From: Pseudoalteromonas xiamenensis
GTDB taxonomy: Bacteria; Pseudomonadota; Gammaproteobacteria; Enterobacterales; Alteromonadaceae
Reading direction: 5' to 3' (one strand)
DNA: 64,000 nucleotides
Assembly: GCF_042431545.1 (NCBI RefSeq)
Contig: NZ_JBHLYX010000008.1
Every line of letters begins with the position of its first letter. Within the stretch, counting starts at the first letter, position 1. A program made the translations under genes and the position numbers. Of this stretch, positions 54,391 to 62,764 are shown piece by piece. Under the pieces are notes generated by a model. The model was given only the letters and a program-made list of their open reading frames with translations, searched no databases and had not been told where the DNA came from.

Positions 54391-54405
54391 TACTCTACAA
54401 TGTAG
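54391..54405. promoter_or_regulatory. Second copy of the PadR-like operator repeat
   Basis: TACTCTACAATGTAG, containing the perfect 5-1-5 palindrome CTACA-A-TGTAG. It matches the first copy at 12 of 15 positions and lies 9 bp before the ATG, where binding would block transcription (autoregulation, inference). Confidence 0.6.
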
Positions 54406-54413
54406 TAATTATT

Positions 54414-54758
54414 ATGAATGAAAAAGAAAAGTACCTTGGCGAATTTGAACAGATGGTCTTGCTCGCCATTGTTCGACTAAAGCAAGATGCCTATGGTGCC
54501 ACCATTCGGCAATTGTTAGCAGAAACCATTCAACGTGACGTCTCTATTGGTGCACTCTATACCACATTGGATAGGCTCGAGAAAAAAGGGCTTTTAACCA
54601 GTATGTTAGGTGAATCGACCAGCGAACGAGGTGGTCGAGCAAAAAAATACTTTAATGTGACCGCTGATGGCCTTCAGGCATTGAAACGTTCAAAGGATGC
54701 GTTAACTAATTTATGGCAAGGACTCTCCTTCCAATTAAAGGGAGATTTTTTTGGCTAA
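54414..54758 (+). CDS. PadR-family transcriptional regulator
   Basis: 114 residues, matching PadR winged-helix regulators ('EFEQMVLLAIVRLKQDAYGA', 'GALYTTLDRLEKKGLLTSML', 'GGRAKKYFNVTADGLQALKR'). PadR proteins repress genes for drug or phenolic-acid response, often an ABC transporter next door. Here the next gene is a permease-prefix-type membrane protein that starts inside its coding region. Two operator-like repeats lie upstream. Confidence 0.93.
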   Translation: MNEKEKYLGEFEQMVLLAIVRLKQDAYGATIRQLLAETIQRDVSIGALYTTLDRLEKKGLLTSMLGESTSERGGRAKKYFNVTADGLQALKRSKDALTNLWQGLSFQLKGDFFG

Positions 54759-55422
54759 TTATCAACAACCACCCAAACTCGCCGAACGCTTTTTACGCTG
54801 GTCACTACCGGAAGAACTTAAAGAGCCTTTGCTCGGAGACTTGGCCGAAGAATTTCAGTTACTTCATTTTAGCAACCAAGCTTGCGCAACTCAGTGGTAC
54901 TTAAAGCAGGTACTTCGTACTTCAAATCAATATATTTGGCAAACTAAAAAAGGAATACTTATGTTCGTATTAAGCTTATTCGTGTTTTCTGCAATGTCAT
55001 ACATGGCGTTGTGGTTCAGTGTTGATGGCAGCATCGGCGATACTTTTGCAGATTTGCCATCGCTCATATTGACGTTTCCACCTGCAATTTTATTTGCGAT
55101 TGGCGTTACATCGGTCAAAGACATGAAAAATGCTTTTGCACTTTTGTATAATGACGAGCTCGCATTGAGTTCGTTACAGATGCAAAATGCAAAGCAATTC
55201 TATCGCGTGTTGGGTAATACTGCCGTGTTGATGTCGATATTCACCGCGTTTATTGGTGCCGTTGCCATAGCTGTAAATATCGAAGATGTAGAGCACGAAT
55301 TTGGCCCTGCACTTGGCGTTTGCATGCTTGTTTTGATGTACAGCTTCGGACTAAAAACAGTATGTTACGCAGCAGAGCAGAAGGTTCAATACCGTTTGAA
55401 TTCGCTAAATGCGGTAACGTAG
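54751..55422 (+). CDS. Permease-prefix-domain membrane protein, no permease body
   Basis: 223 residues from a TTG at 54751 with GGGAG upstream. The first ~50 residues match the permease prefix domain found before FtsX-like ABC permeases ('LAERFLRWSLPEELKEPLLG', 'LAEEFQLLH'). After it come four hydrophobic helices but no FtsX/MacB permease body. It overlaps the PadR gene by 8 nt and so is controlled by it. The short version may be a stand-alone adaptor or a truncated gene; no other ABC gene is nearby. Confidence 0.8.
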   Translation: MANYQQPPKLAERFLRWSLPEELKEPLLGDLAEEFQLLHFSNQACATQWYLKQVLRTSNQYIWQTKKGILMFVLSLFVFSAMSYMALWFSVDGSIGDTFADLPSLILTFPPAILFAIGVTSVKDMKNAFALLYNDELALSSLQMQNAKQFYRVLGNTAVLMSIFTAFIGAVAIAVNIEDVEHEFGPALGVCMLVLMYSFGLKTVCYAAEQKVQYRLNSLNAVT

Positions 55423-55491
55423 TCCTCTACCTTTAGACAACCGGCGCCAATTTTATGCTTCCGTGCAAAGCACCAAATCAATGAAATGGCG

Positions 55492-56388
55492 CTAACCCAA
55501 GTTTTTCTGCGAGCTTGGCGCCACCAAAAGTGCCAATAACCTTTTCCCCAACACGCAAATAACGAGTCCGGACATAATCATCAATGCACCAACAATTTCA
55601 TTGGTTTCTAAACTTTCGTTAAGCATAATGTTGGAGGTCAACATTCCGACCACCGGGATTAATAATGCAAACGGAGTGACCGAAGCTGCTGAGTAATTTT
55701 TAAGTAATGCTCCCCAAAGGGCGAAAGCAAGTAGAGTCGAAATGTAACTAACATAGGCTAATGCTGCCCATGTTTTCATAGAAGTCGACAGTAAAACCTC
55801 GACTGGATTGGATGTTTCCATTAACAAAGATAGCGCCAACAGTGGCAAAGGTGGTATCAAGCTCACCCAAATTATAAAGTGAAACAGATTTACTCCCTGC
55901 ATTCTTTTCATCATCACATTGGCAATCGCCCAGAAAAAAGCAGCAGATAAAATCAGCATCAAACCGAGTACGGTAATATTTCCCCCTGCATTAAACATAT
56001 AAAAACTAAATCCAATCACGGCAATACCAATACCTGCGATTTGTACTTTCGCAATATGTTCTTTAAGAAACAGCACACTGAGCACGATGGTGAAAAACAC
56101 TTGGGCTTGCAAGATGAGTGACGATAGACCCGCGGACGCATCCGATTTCATGGCAATAAACAATAAACCAAACTTGAAGACTCCTAAAAACATACCTACG
56201 CCAATCACATTCCATTTCGATGTTTTAGGAAACGGTATAAATAACACCGCAGGAAGTGCTACCACCGCAAAACGCAAGGCAGAAAAAAGAATCGGTGGCA
56301 GTTCCTGAAGCCCCACTTTGATGAATGAAAAATTTACTCCCCAGATCAATACCACCAACAATGCTAAAAAAATGTCTTTGGTGTTCAT
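55492..56388 (-). CDS. EamA-family (DMT) inner-membrane transporter
   Basis: 298 residues with ten transmembrane helices in two EamA repeats ('LLVVLIWGVNFSFIKVGLQE', 'LILSAAFFWAIANVMMKRMQ'). Members export or import amino acids, purines or drugs. No linked gene helps with specificity. The ribosome site GGGAAA is close to the ATG. Confidence 0.9.
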   Translation of the reverse strand: MNTKDIFLALLVVLIWGVNFSFIKVGLQELPPILFSALRFAVVALPAVLFIPFPKTSKWNVIGVGMFLGVFKFGLLFIAMKSDASAGLSSLILQAQVFFTIVLSVLFLKEHIAKVQIAGIGIAVIGFSFYMFNAGGNITVLGLMLILSAAFFWAIANVMMKRMQGVNLFHFIIWVSLIPPLPLLALSLLMETSNPVEVLLSTSMKTWAALAYVSYISTLLAFALWGALLKNYSAASVTPFALLIPVVGMLTSNIMLNESLETNEIVGALMIMSGLVICVLGKRLLALLVAPSSQKNLG

Positions 56389-56473
56389 TCGCTTTCCCTA
56401 TATTTGAGATAGATTTCCTGCCAAACGAAGTGCATAGCCTGTGTGCCTTTGCACGATGGCACTTCGAGTCACT

Positions 56474-57118
56474 TTATACGCCTTTAAGCTCCCGCATGTC
56501 TGCTATTAATTCTTCTAGCTTTTTGAATTGTCGACCGTAAACCACATTGAGATCAAAGCGATAAATAGCCTCTGAATAACGAACAACGACAACAAACACC
56601 AAGAGTATCACTAACCAAAGGTAATACGGCACATCAAAGAGAACATAGTCCGTTGGAAGTTGGGTCAAACACAGAGCCAAAACCTTGTGACCTGCTTGAC
56701 TTACGATCGCTTGCGTCACCATACCTAGATACAACAAAGGGTATGCAACACGATAATACGCCCCATATGCTGCAATCGAGCTCTTTAGCCAAAGATCAAA
56801 ATTCTGTAGATAATCTAGACTACTCTGCCCTTTCGATAAATCATACGATTTGTTCAACTCTCGCTTTGCGATATAAATAAGCGGAGAAACTAACAAACAA
56901 ATGTACCCACCTAATAACGGCGCACCTATCATCGTCATCACAACGAACATCACCGCACAGCCGATGATGATCGCTTTGATATTTAACGCAAACATCGCTT
57001 GAAGCTTATCGACAATATTTTGCGATTTTTGATTGTATAAATCATTTACTTTTGGCGCGGAAAGTTCACCTTCATTGACAAACCCTTGTTTCCACATCGC
57101 TTCGATTGATTTGCTCAT
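56474..57118 (-). CDS. Membrane protein cotranscribed with the sigma factor, putative anti-sigma
   Basis: 214 residues from the ATG at 57118 (GGGGTGA upstream). A ~45-residue N-terminal cytosolic part is followed by four or five transmembrane helices and a C-terminal cytosolic tail ('FKKLEELIADMRELKGV'). It starts 4 nt after the sigma factor stop. In such two-gene units the second gene usually encodes the membrane anti-sigma factor, but no known anti-sigma domain (ZAS etc.) is visible, so the role is inferred from position only. Confidence 0.65.
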   Translation of the reverse strand: MSKSIEAMWKQGFVNEGELSAPKVNDLYNQKSQNIVDKLQAMFALNIKAIIIGCAVMFVVMTMIGAPLLGGYICLLVSPLIYIAKRELNKSYDLSKGQSSLDYLQNFDLWLKSSIAAYGAYYRVAYPLLYLGMVTQAIVSQAGHKVLALCLTQLPTDYVLFDVPYYLWLVILLVFVVVVRYSEAIYRFDLNVVYGRQFKKLEELIADMRELKGV

Positions 57119-57122
57119 ACAC

Positions 57123-57611
57123 TCACCCCGTCTGATGAATAATTTTGTTAATGCGTTCTTTAATTCGCGAAACTCGAACACCAATGCTATTGCTACTCGC
57201 GCCAATTATCTCCGCAATTTCGGCATAGGATTTTTCTTCCAAATACAGCAATATCACCGCTCTATCAATTTCAGATAGATGCTTTATCGCGTTGTAAAGT
57301 TGATTAATTTCATCTGAGTCAAATGCTTTTACCTCGTCGAATTCGAGTTCAGATAATGCATCTGATGCAAATCGCCTTTCTCCACGCTTGTGCTGTTTTA
57401 AATGAGTTAAACACACATTGAGTGCGACTTTGTAAACCCATGTAGACCATTTCGCTTGTTCATTGAAGTTCGCTCGGCTTCGCCATATCTGTAAACAGAC
57501 TTCTTGGTAATAATCTTCAAAATCCGCATGATTATGAGTGTAGGCTCTGCATATTTTGATGATGATCCCTGCATACGGCAAAATTGATTGGTGATAAAAG
57601 TCGCTTCCCAT
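57123..57611 (-). CDS. ECF sigma factor (RpoE-type)
   Basis: 162 residues. Region 2 appears as 'YYQEVCLQIWRSRANFNEQA' and 'WSTWVYKVALNVCLTHLKQH'; region 4 as 'EIDRAVILLYLEEKSYAEIA' and 'IGVRVSRIKERI'. The length and missing region 3 are typical of ECF sigma factors. The ribosome site GGGGTGA is directly before the ATG. A membrane protein follows at 4 nt. The signal and target promoters are unknown. Confidence 0.95.
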   Translation of the reverse strand: MGSDFYHQSILPYAGIIIKICRAYTHNHADFEDYYQEVCLQIWRSRANFNEQAKWSTWVYKVALNVCLTHLKQHKRGERRFASDALSELEFDEVKAFDSDEINQLYNAIKHLSEIDRAVILLYLEEKSYAEIAEIIGASSNSIGVRVSRIKERINKIIHQTG

Positions 57612-57873
57612 TCACCCCGTTCCATAAATTGATTTGTTCTTATTAGTGACCTCTGCGCGCAACTTATTACAGGCTACTGGAAAAATTTTTGATAGGAAAA
57701 GAAAAATCGAAGTAAATTCAAGGAAAAATGAGGCATCGCTTTATGTCCAAGCAGACGTTCAAAATTTCATTTGTGTACTTTTCAGATAAGGTAGACGCAC
57801 GTTTTAGGAACTCGATATGACGACAATCGCTTGACTCGTTGCGTCATCAGGTGGGCGTTTATCAATGAAGTAG
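57612..57873. other. Gap between the sigma factor gene and the terminator of the serine hydrolase
   Basis: No gene recognised. It must hold the promoter of the sigma factor operon on the minus strand. Confidence 0.5.
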
Positions 57874-57907
57874 ACAAAACGAAAATGAGGAATTATGTCA
57901 TTCCTCA
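57874..57907 (-). terminator. Rho-independent terminator of the serine-hydrolase lipoprotein gene
   Basis: TGAGGAAT and ATTCCTCA form an 8-bp perfect stem with a 6-nt loop, followed on the minus strand by a T-rich tract. It begins 19 bp after the stop codon. Confidence 0.8.
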
Positions 57908-57925
57908 CTTTCTTCTCACGTTGGC

Positions 57926-59083
57926 TTACTTCGTCAATTCATTGACCACCTTTTGGTATAACGCATCGTGTGCATCATCACAGGCTTTGTAACCGTTGCA
58001 ATTCACTAGCATCGCAACCGTCGTTTTGCTTTCGACAACGTAAAAATTATAGGTCGCATAACCCAATTCAGAACCACCATGATGTATAACATGCTTACCG
58101 TTAATCATCTCTTTAAAAAGTCCAGCACTGTATTGCAGTCCATTGATCCCCGTTGGGATAAAGTGATCATCAGCCATCAGGAATTGATGTGTTGACTCAC
58201 TCAAGAGCGCTCCCTCAACTATTATTTTGAGTAAATCTGCCATGTCTTTCGCATTGCCGACTACAGGGGCATCGGCCACACCAATGTTTTGATAAAACGG
58301 CCGAGTGTTCAGCATACCATCTTCATTTTTAAAGTAGCCTGAAGTAATGGAGCCTAGATTTTGTTCCACACCACCATAGCTCATACTCGTCAGCCCTAAT
58401 GGCTCGATAATCATCGAACGCATGGCGCCTGAATGATGCGCGCCAAGTACCTTATCCAAAATAAGACCACTCAAAATATAACCTGTATTTGAGTATCGCC
58501 AGCCCTGACTAGGCGTAAAATGCGCTGGTTTGTCCAATGCAAATTGCAGTGCAAATTCATCCATTTTAATGCTGTCAGGATCCTCAATAACTGCGTCATA
58601 AAATGCGCCATTAGAATCATTTAAATAATCGAATAGCCCAGCAGTGTGTTGAAGCATTTGCCTTGTTGTCATGATAGATGCATTGGGAATGTGATCGGTA
58701 ATGTCCGGCGCAAGATACGCTGTTATCGGTTTATCCAAATCGAGTCTCTGCTCCTGTGCAAGCATTCCGGCTAACAAAGCGGTTAGCTTTTTCCCAGCAC
58801 TACCATTTGGAATGCGAGCATCTATTTGCATAGGTGCATTTTCGTCCTGATCGGCTATCCCTGCAGCACTGTAAAAATGCAGTTGTGGAGAATCAATGTA
58901 TAGGACTACACCGGGCAACTCGCCGAGTACCGCATTCTCAATTAATGCTTGATAATCGAAAGGCGTGGTAGGCTCAGTTTGAGGCTCTGGCGTTTCGCTG
59001 CCTTTCGAGCCGCATGCTGTGAGCGCGAGTGACAGAAAACAGGTCGTTAGTGTCGGTAGCACGTGTTTAAATTTTAATTTCAT
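57926..59083 (-). CDS. Serine hydrolase lipoprotein (beta-lactamase/class C family)
   Basis: 385 residues from the ATG at 59083; the longer frame begins with TTG. The lipobox 'LALTACGSKGSE' indicates a lipoprotein. The nucleophile motif SAGK ('IPNGSAGKKLTALLAGMLAQ') and YSN ('GWRYSNTGYILSGLILDKVL') are readable, and 'VIHHGGSELGYATYN' is the third, HGG-type motif. It is transcribed away from the mipA operon, and phased TGTATCA repeats lie between, so the two units may be co-regulated. Substrate unknown. Confidence 0.9.
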   Translation of the reverse strand: MKLKFKHVLPTLTTCFLSLALTACGSKGSETPEPQTEPTTPFDYQALIENAVLGELPGVVLYIDSPQLHFYSAAGIADQDENAPMQIDARIPNGSAGKKLTALLAGMLAQEQRLDLDKPITAYLAPDITDHIPNASIMTTRQMLQHTAGLFDYLNDSNGAFYDAVIEDPDSIKMDEFALQFALDKPAHFTPSQGWRYSNTGYILSGLILDKVLGAHHSGAMRSMIIEPLGLTSMSYGGVEQNLGSITSGYFKNEDGMLNTRPFYQNIGVADAPVVGNAKDMADLLKIIVEGALLSESTHQFLMADDHFIPTGINGLQYSAGLFKEMINGKHVIHHGGSELGYATYNFYVVESKTTVAMLVNCNGYKACDDAHDALYQKVVNELTK

Positions 59084-59140
59084 TTTGACATCCAAATTAG
59101 TTTTGATGTCACTAACTTAGCGCGGCACAAAACAGCAAGC

Positions 59141-59239
59141 TGTATCGCCTTTTAACGATATGTATCACTTTGTATCAATATCGCCTTGTGATTCTAACCT
59201 ACTGCTTTTGATTGGTTTTAGGTGATACACATTGATACA
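59141..59239. promoter_or_regulatory. Phased TGTATCA repeats, candidate response-regulator operator
   Basis: TGTATCGC at 59141, TGTATCAC at 59161 and TGTATCAA at 59171, then on the opposite strand GTGATACA at 59222-59229 and TTGATACA at 59232-59239. The spacings are 20 and 10 bp, that is one or two DNA turns, so all half-sites face the same side in each cluster. They are placed between divergent promoters. Tandem sites with ~10-bp spacing are typical for OmpR-family regulators, and such a gene lies in the operon downstream. Confidence 0.7.
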
Positions 59240-59317
59240 CTCATAGACTGACTGTTACGGTTAAACTCCATCAACCGAAATAGGATAACGGCAAATTAAC
59301 TATCATAAGAAATTGCA

Positions 59318-60151
59318 ATGAAAACGTTTATATTTACACTTTTCTTTTTTTTTAGCGCACTTAGCGCCGCGAACGAAACCCAAAATTCGGCTAATTGGGT
59401 GGATGCGTTTACAAACAAACGAGATGCAGGCGGTTACTTATCGGTCGGCATTGCGGTTCAAAATCAACAAGGCCTATATCAATCTTCAGGAATTAAACTA
59501 AAAAGCAATGTTCACGGGGCCTATTACTTTGAAAACGGCTTTTTACTCGAGTTTCCAGGGTTGTCCGACAAATTTGAGAGTCAATTTGCATTGGGATACA
59601 ACATCGCTAATCTCGGCAACTGGGAATTTGACGCGCTGCTTTCGATGGCACATGGAGAAATCAAATACAACGCACAGCAAGATGGGTTCAGTAAAGAAGC
59701 GTCGCCCTATTTTGGTCTACGCGCCATGGGCACAATTGCAGACTTAGACGCGATGTTTGTGGTGGGCACAAACAGCAATAAAATGGATTACAGTGGTGGG
59801 GTTTACGCCGCTGCATGGCTTGCAAAAAGCTGGAACATTAATAATTGGACTCTGTACTCGTCTATTGGCGCGCAGTACCGCAATGATGCCATACTCGATT
59901 ATTATTATGGCGTTCCAGAGTCAGCGCAAGTTACAGAGCCATTTCAAGCAACTGGTGGTTTTAATTACCTCTATAAATTGGGCGTCAAAAAACCGCTCGA
60001 TGAACATTGGCTTATAGAAGGCTTTTTTAGTTACACCCACTATGCGTCAAGCATTGTCGATAGTCCTTATTCGCAGAACATTCTCAAATTCAATGAGGGT
60101 CGAAGCGACCAAGGCAGCCTGTTTAACCTGTCTATCAACTACGTGTTTTAG
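59318..60151 (+). CDS. MipA/OmpV-family outer-membrane protein
   Basis: 277 residues with a signal peptide ('LSAANETQ') and the MipA/OmpV pattern ('GGYLSVGIAVQNQQGLYQSS', 'KSNVHGAYYFENGFLLEFPG', 'GLRAMGTIADLDAMFVVGTN', 'FNLSINYVF' at the end). MipA-type barrels bind MltA in E. coli, but other members respond to stress or metals. It heads an operon with a DUF3019 protein and a two-component system, with only 9 nt to the next gene. Confidence 0.88.
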   Translation: MKTFIFTLFFFFSALSAANETQNSANWVDAFTNKRDAGGYLSVGIAVQNQQGLYQSSGIKLKSNVHGAYYFENGFLLEFPGLSDKFESQFALGYNIANLGNWEFDALLSMAHGEIKYNAQQDGFSKEASPYFGLRAMGTIADLDAMFVVGTNSNKMDYSGGVYAAAWLAKSWNINNWTLYSSIGAQYRNDAILDYYYGVPESAQVTEPFQATGGFNYLYKLGVKKPLDEHWLIEGFFSYTHYASSIVDSPYSQNILKFNEGRSDQGSLFNLSINYVF

Positions 60152-60160
60152 GAGTAAAAG

Positions 60161-60550
60161 ATGAAAAACATCCTTCAATTACTCCTATTAACCTATGCGG
60201 CGATACTGACTAATCCAAGTCTTGCTGAAACAACCGAAAACACCCTCAATCTGGTTGTTTCACCAAAACAATGTACTGCTTTAAAACAAGGTGATACATG
60301 CTATTTGGATTTAGATGTCGTTTGGAATATGCCTTCTACGTCGGATTATTGCCTTTATGCAGATCAGCAAAAACTTAAATGCTGGCATAATGTTGACCAA
60401 GGCGCTTGGCAGCAAGCCTTGACTATCACCGACAATGTGGAGATACGTCTTACGTCACTCCATCAACAAACGCTGCATACACACACCATTCGCTATGCAT
60501 GGGTACATAAAAAAAATAACAGCAAAGCCATGCGGTGGCGCATGTTCTAA
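60161..60550 (+). CDS. DUF3019-domain secreted protein
   Basis: 129 residues with a signal peptide ('NPSLAETTE'). The DUF3019 pattern is visible ('LVVSPKQCTALKQGDTCYLD', 'WNMPSTSDYCLYADQQKLKC', 'HTIRYAWVHKKNNSKA'). Four cysteines are probably paired in the periplasm. It lies between mipA and the response regulator gene, the common arrangement for DUF3019, and is a likely sensor or accessory of the two-component system (inference). Strong ribosome site AGGAG. Confidence 0.85.
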   Translation: MKNILQLLLLTYAAILTNPSLAETTENTLNLVVSPKQCTALKQGDTCYLDLDVVWNMPSTSDYCLYADQQKLKCWHNVDQGAWQQALTITDNVEIRLTSLHQQTLHTHTIRYAWVHKKNNSKAMRWRMF

Positions 60551-60560
60551 TGGAGAGCCA

Positions 60561-61259
60561 ATGACTTCAATCGTATTAGTAGAAGATGATCAAGAACTGG
60601 CTTGTTGGATTGCCGAATACTTACGTGCAAAACAATATCATGTCACCGTGTATCACGATGGAAAGCAAGCCTACGAAGCGCTGCGTCGAAGTATTCCTGA
60701 TCTCGTTATCCTCGACGGTATGTTACCTTCAATGGATGGCCTCGACATCTGTAAACTAATACGGTTGCACTCTCAAGTCCCAATCATTATGTTAACGGCT
60801 CGAGACGAGGAAATTGACGAGATTTTAGGGCTGGAAATGGGCGCGGATGACTACCTCACCAAACCAGTTCGCGGTCGATTGCTTGAAACCCGCATCAAAT
60901 CGCTGTTAAGACGCATAAACCCAAGCCAAACAGTGTGCATCGAACAAGATGTTTTTACTCTAGGTGAGTTAGCTATATGTAAGTCTGCTCGCACGGCTGA
61001 ACTTGGTGGCATTCATTTGAAATTATCGACCAATGAGTTTGATGTCTTATGGATACTTGCACAACATGCCGGCAATGTTGTCAGTCGAGAATCTTTAAGT
61101 CAGCAACTACGTGGCTTTGAGTATGACGGCTTTGATAGAACTATCGATTTGCGGATTTCGCGGTTAAGAAAAAAACTCATGGACGATGCAGCTGAGCCTT
61201 ACAAAATCAAGACGATTTGGGGTAAGGGCTATTTACTTGCCCCTGAGATTGCCCGCTAA
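60561..61259 (+). CDS. OmpR-family response regulator
   Basis: 232 residues from the ATG at 60561 with GGAGAG upstream. The receiver has the acidic pocket 'VEDDQE', the phosphorylated Asp in 'DLVILDGMLPSMDGLD' near residue 50, and the 'LTKPV' Lys. The winged-helix effector domain includes 'LSTNEFDVLWILAQHAGNVV' and 'FDRTIDLRISRLRKKLMDD'. It overlaps the histidine kinase gene by 1 nt (TAATG). It probably binds the phased TGTATCA repeats upstream of mipA. Confidence 0.95.
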   Translation: MTSIVLVEDDQELACWIAEYLRAKQYHVTVYHDGKQAYEALRRSIPDLVILDGMLPSMDGLDICKLIRLHSQVPIIMLTARDEEIDEILGLEMGADDYLTKPVRGRLLETRIKSLLRRINPSQTVCIEQDVFTLGELAICKSARTAELGGIHLKLSTNEFDVLWILAQHAGNVVSRESLSQQLRGFEYDGFDRTIDLRISRLRKKLMDDAAEPYKIKTIWGKGYLLAPEIAR

Positions 61260-62542
61260 TGTGGCGCTTTACTCTGGCGTTACTCCTCCTCGTTGTGATG
61301 GGTAGCATATTCGTTGGTCAACTTTTTGATGCACTGGCCACACGTCAATCAGAACAACGATTAAGTACAGAACAACAGCAGTTGATGAGTCAAGTAAACC
61401 TCATCCAGAGTGCGTTAGCATCTGGGGTTGCTGTAGACACACTTCCTAAATGGCTGGCACTCAGTTCAACGACCTCCACTGTTCGTTATGAAATACAATC
61501 GCTCAAAGACTACCCATTACCCGTCGCCTTAGTTGACCAATTGAAGTCTGCTGGCGCTGTATTTTTAGAATCGAATGATGGGCTTACAGCCTATGCGTTC
61601 ATCGACCCAAAAACGGTGCTTCTTATTACACAAAAAATCAGCAACGAATCAGATACTCTTCCCTTATTGCTTACTATCGGTTTTTATGGGGCTTTACTGT
61701 GTTTATTGTTGATATTTTTAACGCCGTTTTTGCTGCGAATTTATCGCCTACGTTCAGCAGCAATGGCCTTTGGTGAAGGCAAACTGACTACGCGTTTGAC
61801 CGTAGGATCGCTTTGGTATCTTAAAGATATAGAACAAACGTTTAACCTAATGGCCGAACGCATTGAAAATCTCATGCAAGACATGCGCTTGCTGTCTGGG
61901 GGTTTGTCACACGAGTTACGTACACCACTGGCGCGGATCCGAATGGGGTTAGATACGCTTTGTGATACTGAAGACGAATCACTGCGCACCAAATACGAGC
62001 TACGCATCAATCAAAATTTAGATGACATGGAAGCGCTCATAAATGCGTTACTCAAATTTGCCCGGTTGCAACACTCACTTAATGATACTGAAAAATCGCT
62101 CGTCAGTGTGCAAGCCGTACTTAGGCAACTTTGCACGAAGGCCAATGACCCACGCTTGTCGCTGTTTATAGAGGGGGACGAACATTCGATTGTCGGTCAT
62201 GAAAATTACCTCAGCTTATTGTTCAGCAACCTCGTGACCAATGCACTGAAACATTGCAACGAAAAGGTCCGTGTAACGCTTAGCCAAGCGAATTCTGCCG
62301 TCTTGGTAAATGTCGAAGACGACGGTACTGGAATTGCGACAAGTGATTCAGAAAAAATATTCAAACCATTTGTTCGTTTAGCGCAGCAAACAACAGCAAG
62401 TAAGGAAGGATTTGGCATTGGGCTGGCACTAGTTGAACGGATTACGCACTGGTTGCAGGGTGAAGTGAATGTCGAGCCAAGTGAGCAATTAGGCGGCGCG
62501 CGCTTTATGGTAACTTTGCCTCTTTCTAAACCGCCACGTTAG
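61259..62542 (+). CDS. Sensor histidine kinase
   Basis: 427 residues. TM1 at about 3-22 and TM2 near 140-160 enclose a ~115-residue periplasmic sensor region. A HAMP domain follows, then the H-box with the phosphorylated His ('GLSHELRTPLARIRMGLDTL') and the ATPase domain (N-box 'LFSNLVTNALKHCNEKVRVT', G-boxes 'VEDDGTGIA' and 'GFGIGLALVERI'). It forms the second half of the two-component system with the OmpR-type regulator. The ligand of the periplasmic region is unknown. Confidence 0.95.
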   Translation: MWRFTLALLLLVVMGSIFVGQLFDALATRQSEQRLSTEQQQLMSQVNLIQSALASGVAVDTLPKWLALSSTTSTVRYEIQSLKDYPLPVALVDQLKSAGAVFLESNDGLTAYAFIDPKTVLLITQKISNESDTLPLLLTIGFYGALLCLLLIFLTPFLLRIYRLRSAAMAFGEGKLTTRLTVGSLWYLKDIEQTFNLMAERIENLMQDMRLLSGGLSHELRTPLARIRMGLDTLCDTEDESLRTKYELRINQNLDDMEALINALLKFARLQHSLNDTEKSLVSVQAVLRQLCTKANDPRLSLFIEGDEHSIVGHENYLSLLFSNLVTNALKHCNEKVRVTLSQANSAVLVNVEDDGTGIATSDSEKIFKPFVRLAQQTTASKEGFGIGLALVERITHWLQGEVNVEPSEQLGGARFMVTLPLSKPPR

Positions 62543-62764
62543 CCTGTTCGGGCGGTTCATTTCGGCTTCTGAATATCTCGATTTTATTAACAAAGTGATT
62601 AAAAAACTGACGAATTTTCTCAAAGCGGTATAATACCGTTTTTGAAGCCAATTCTTTTGGTTGTTCGCTTGCTGATGACGGACACGTTCTACGTTTTTGA
62701 TAACGTTGAAGGTGCGCACCGTGTTTAGCAAATGGTAAGTCACGTTTTCGGAGTTGGAAGTCAG

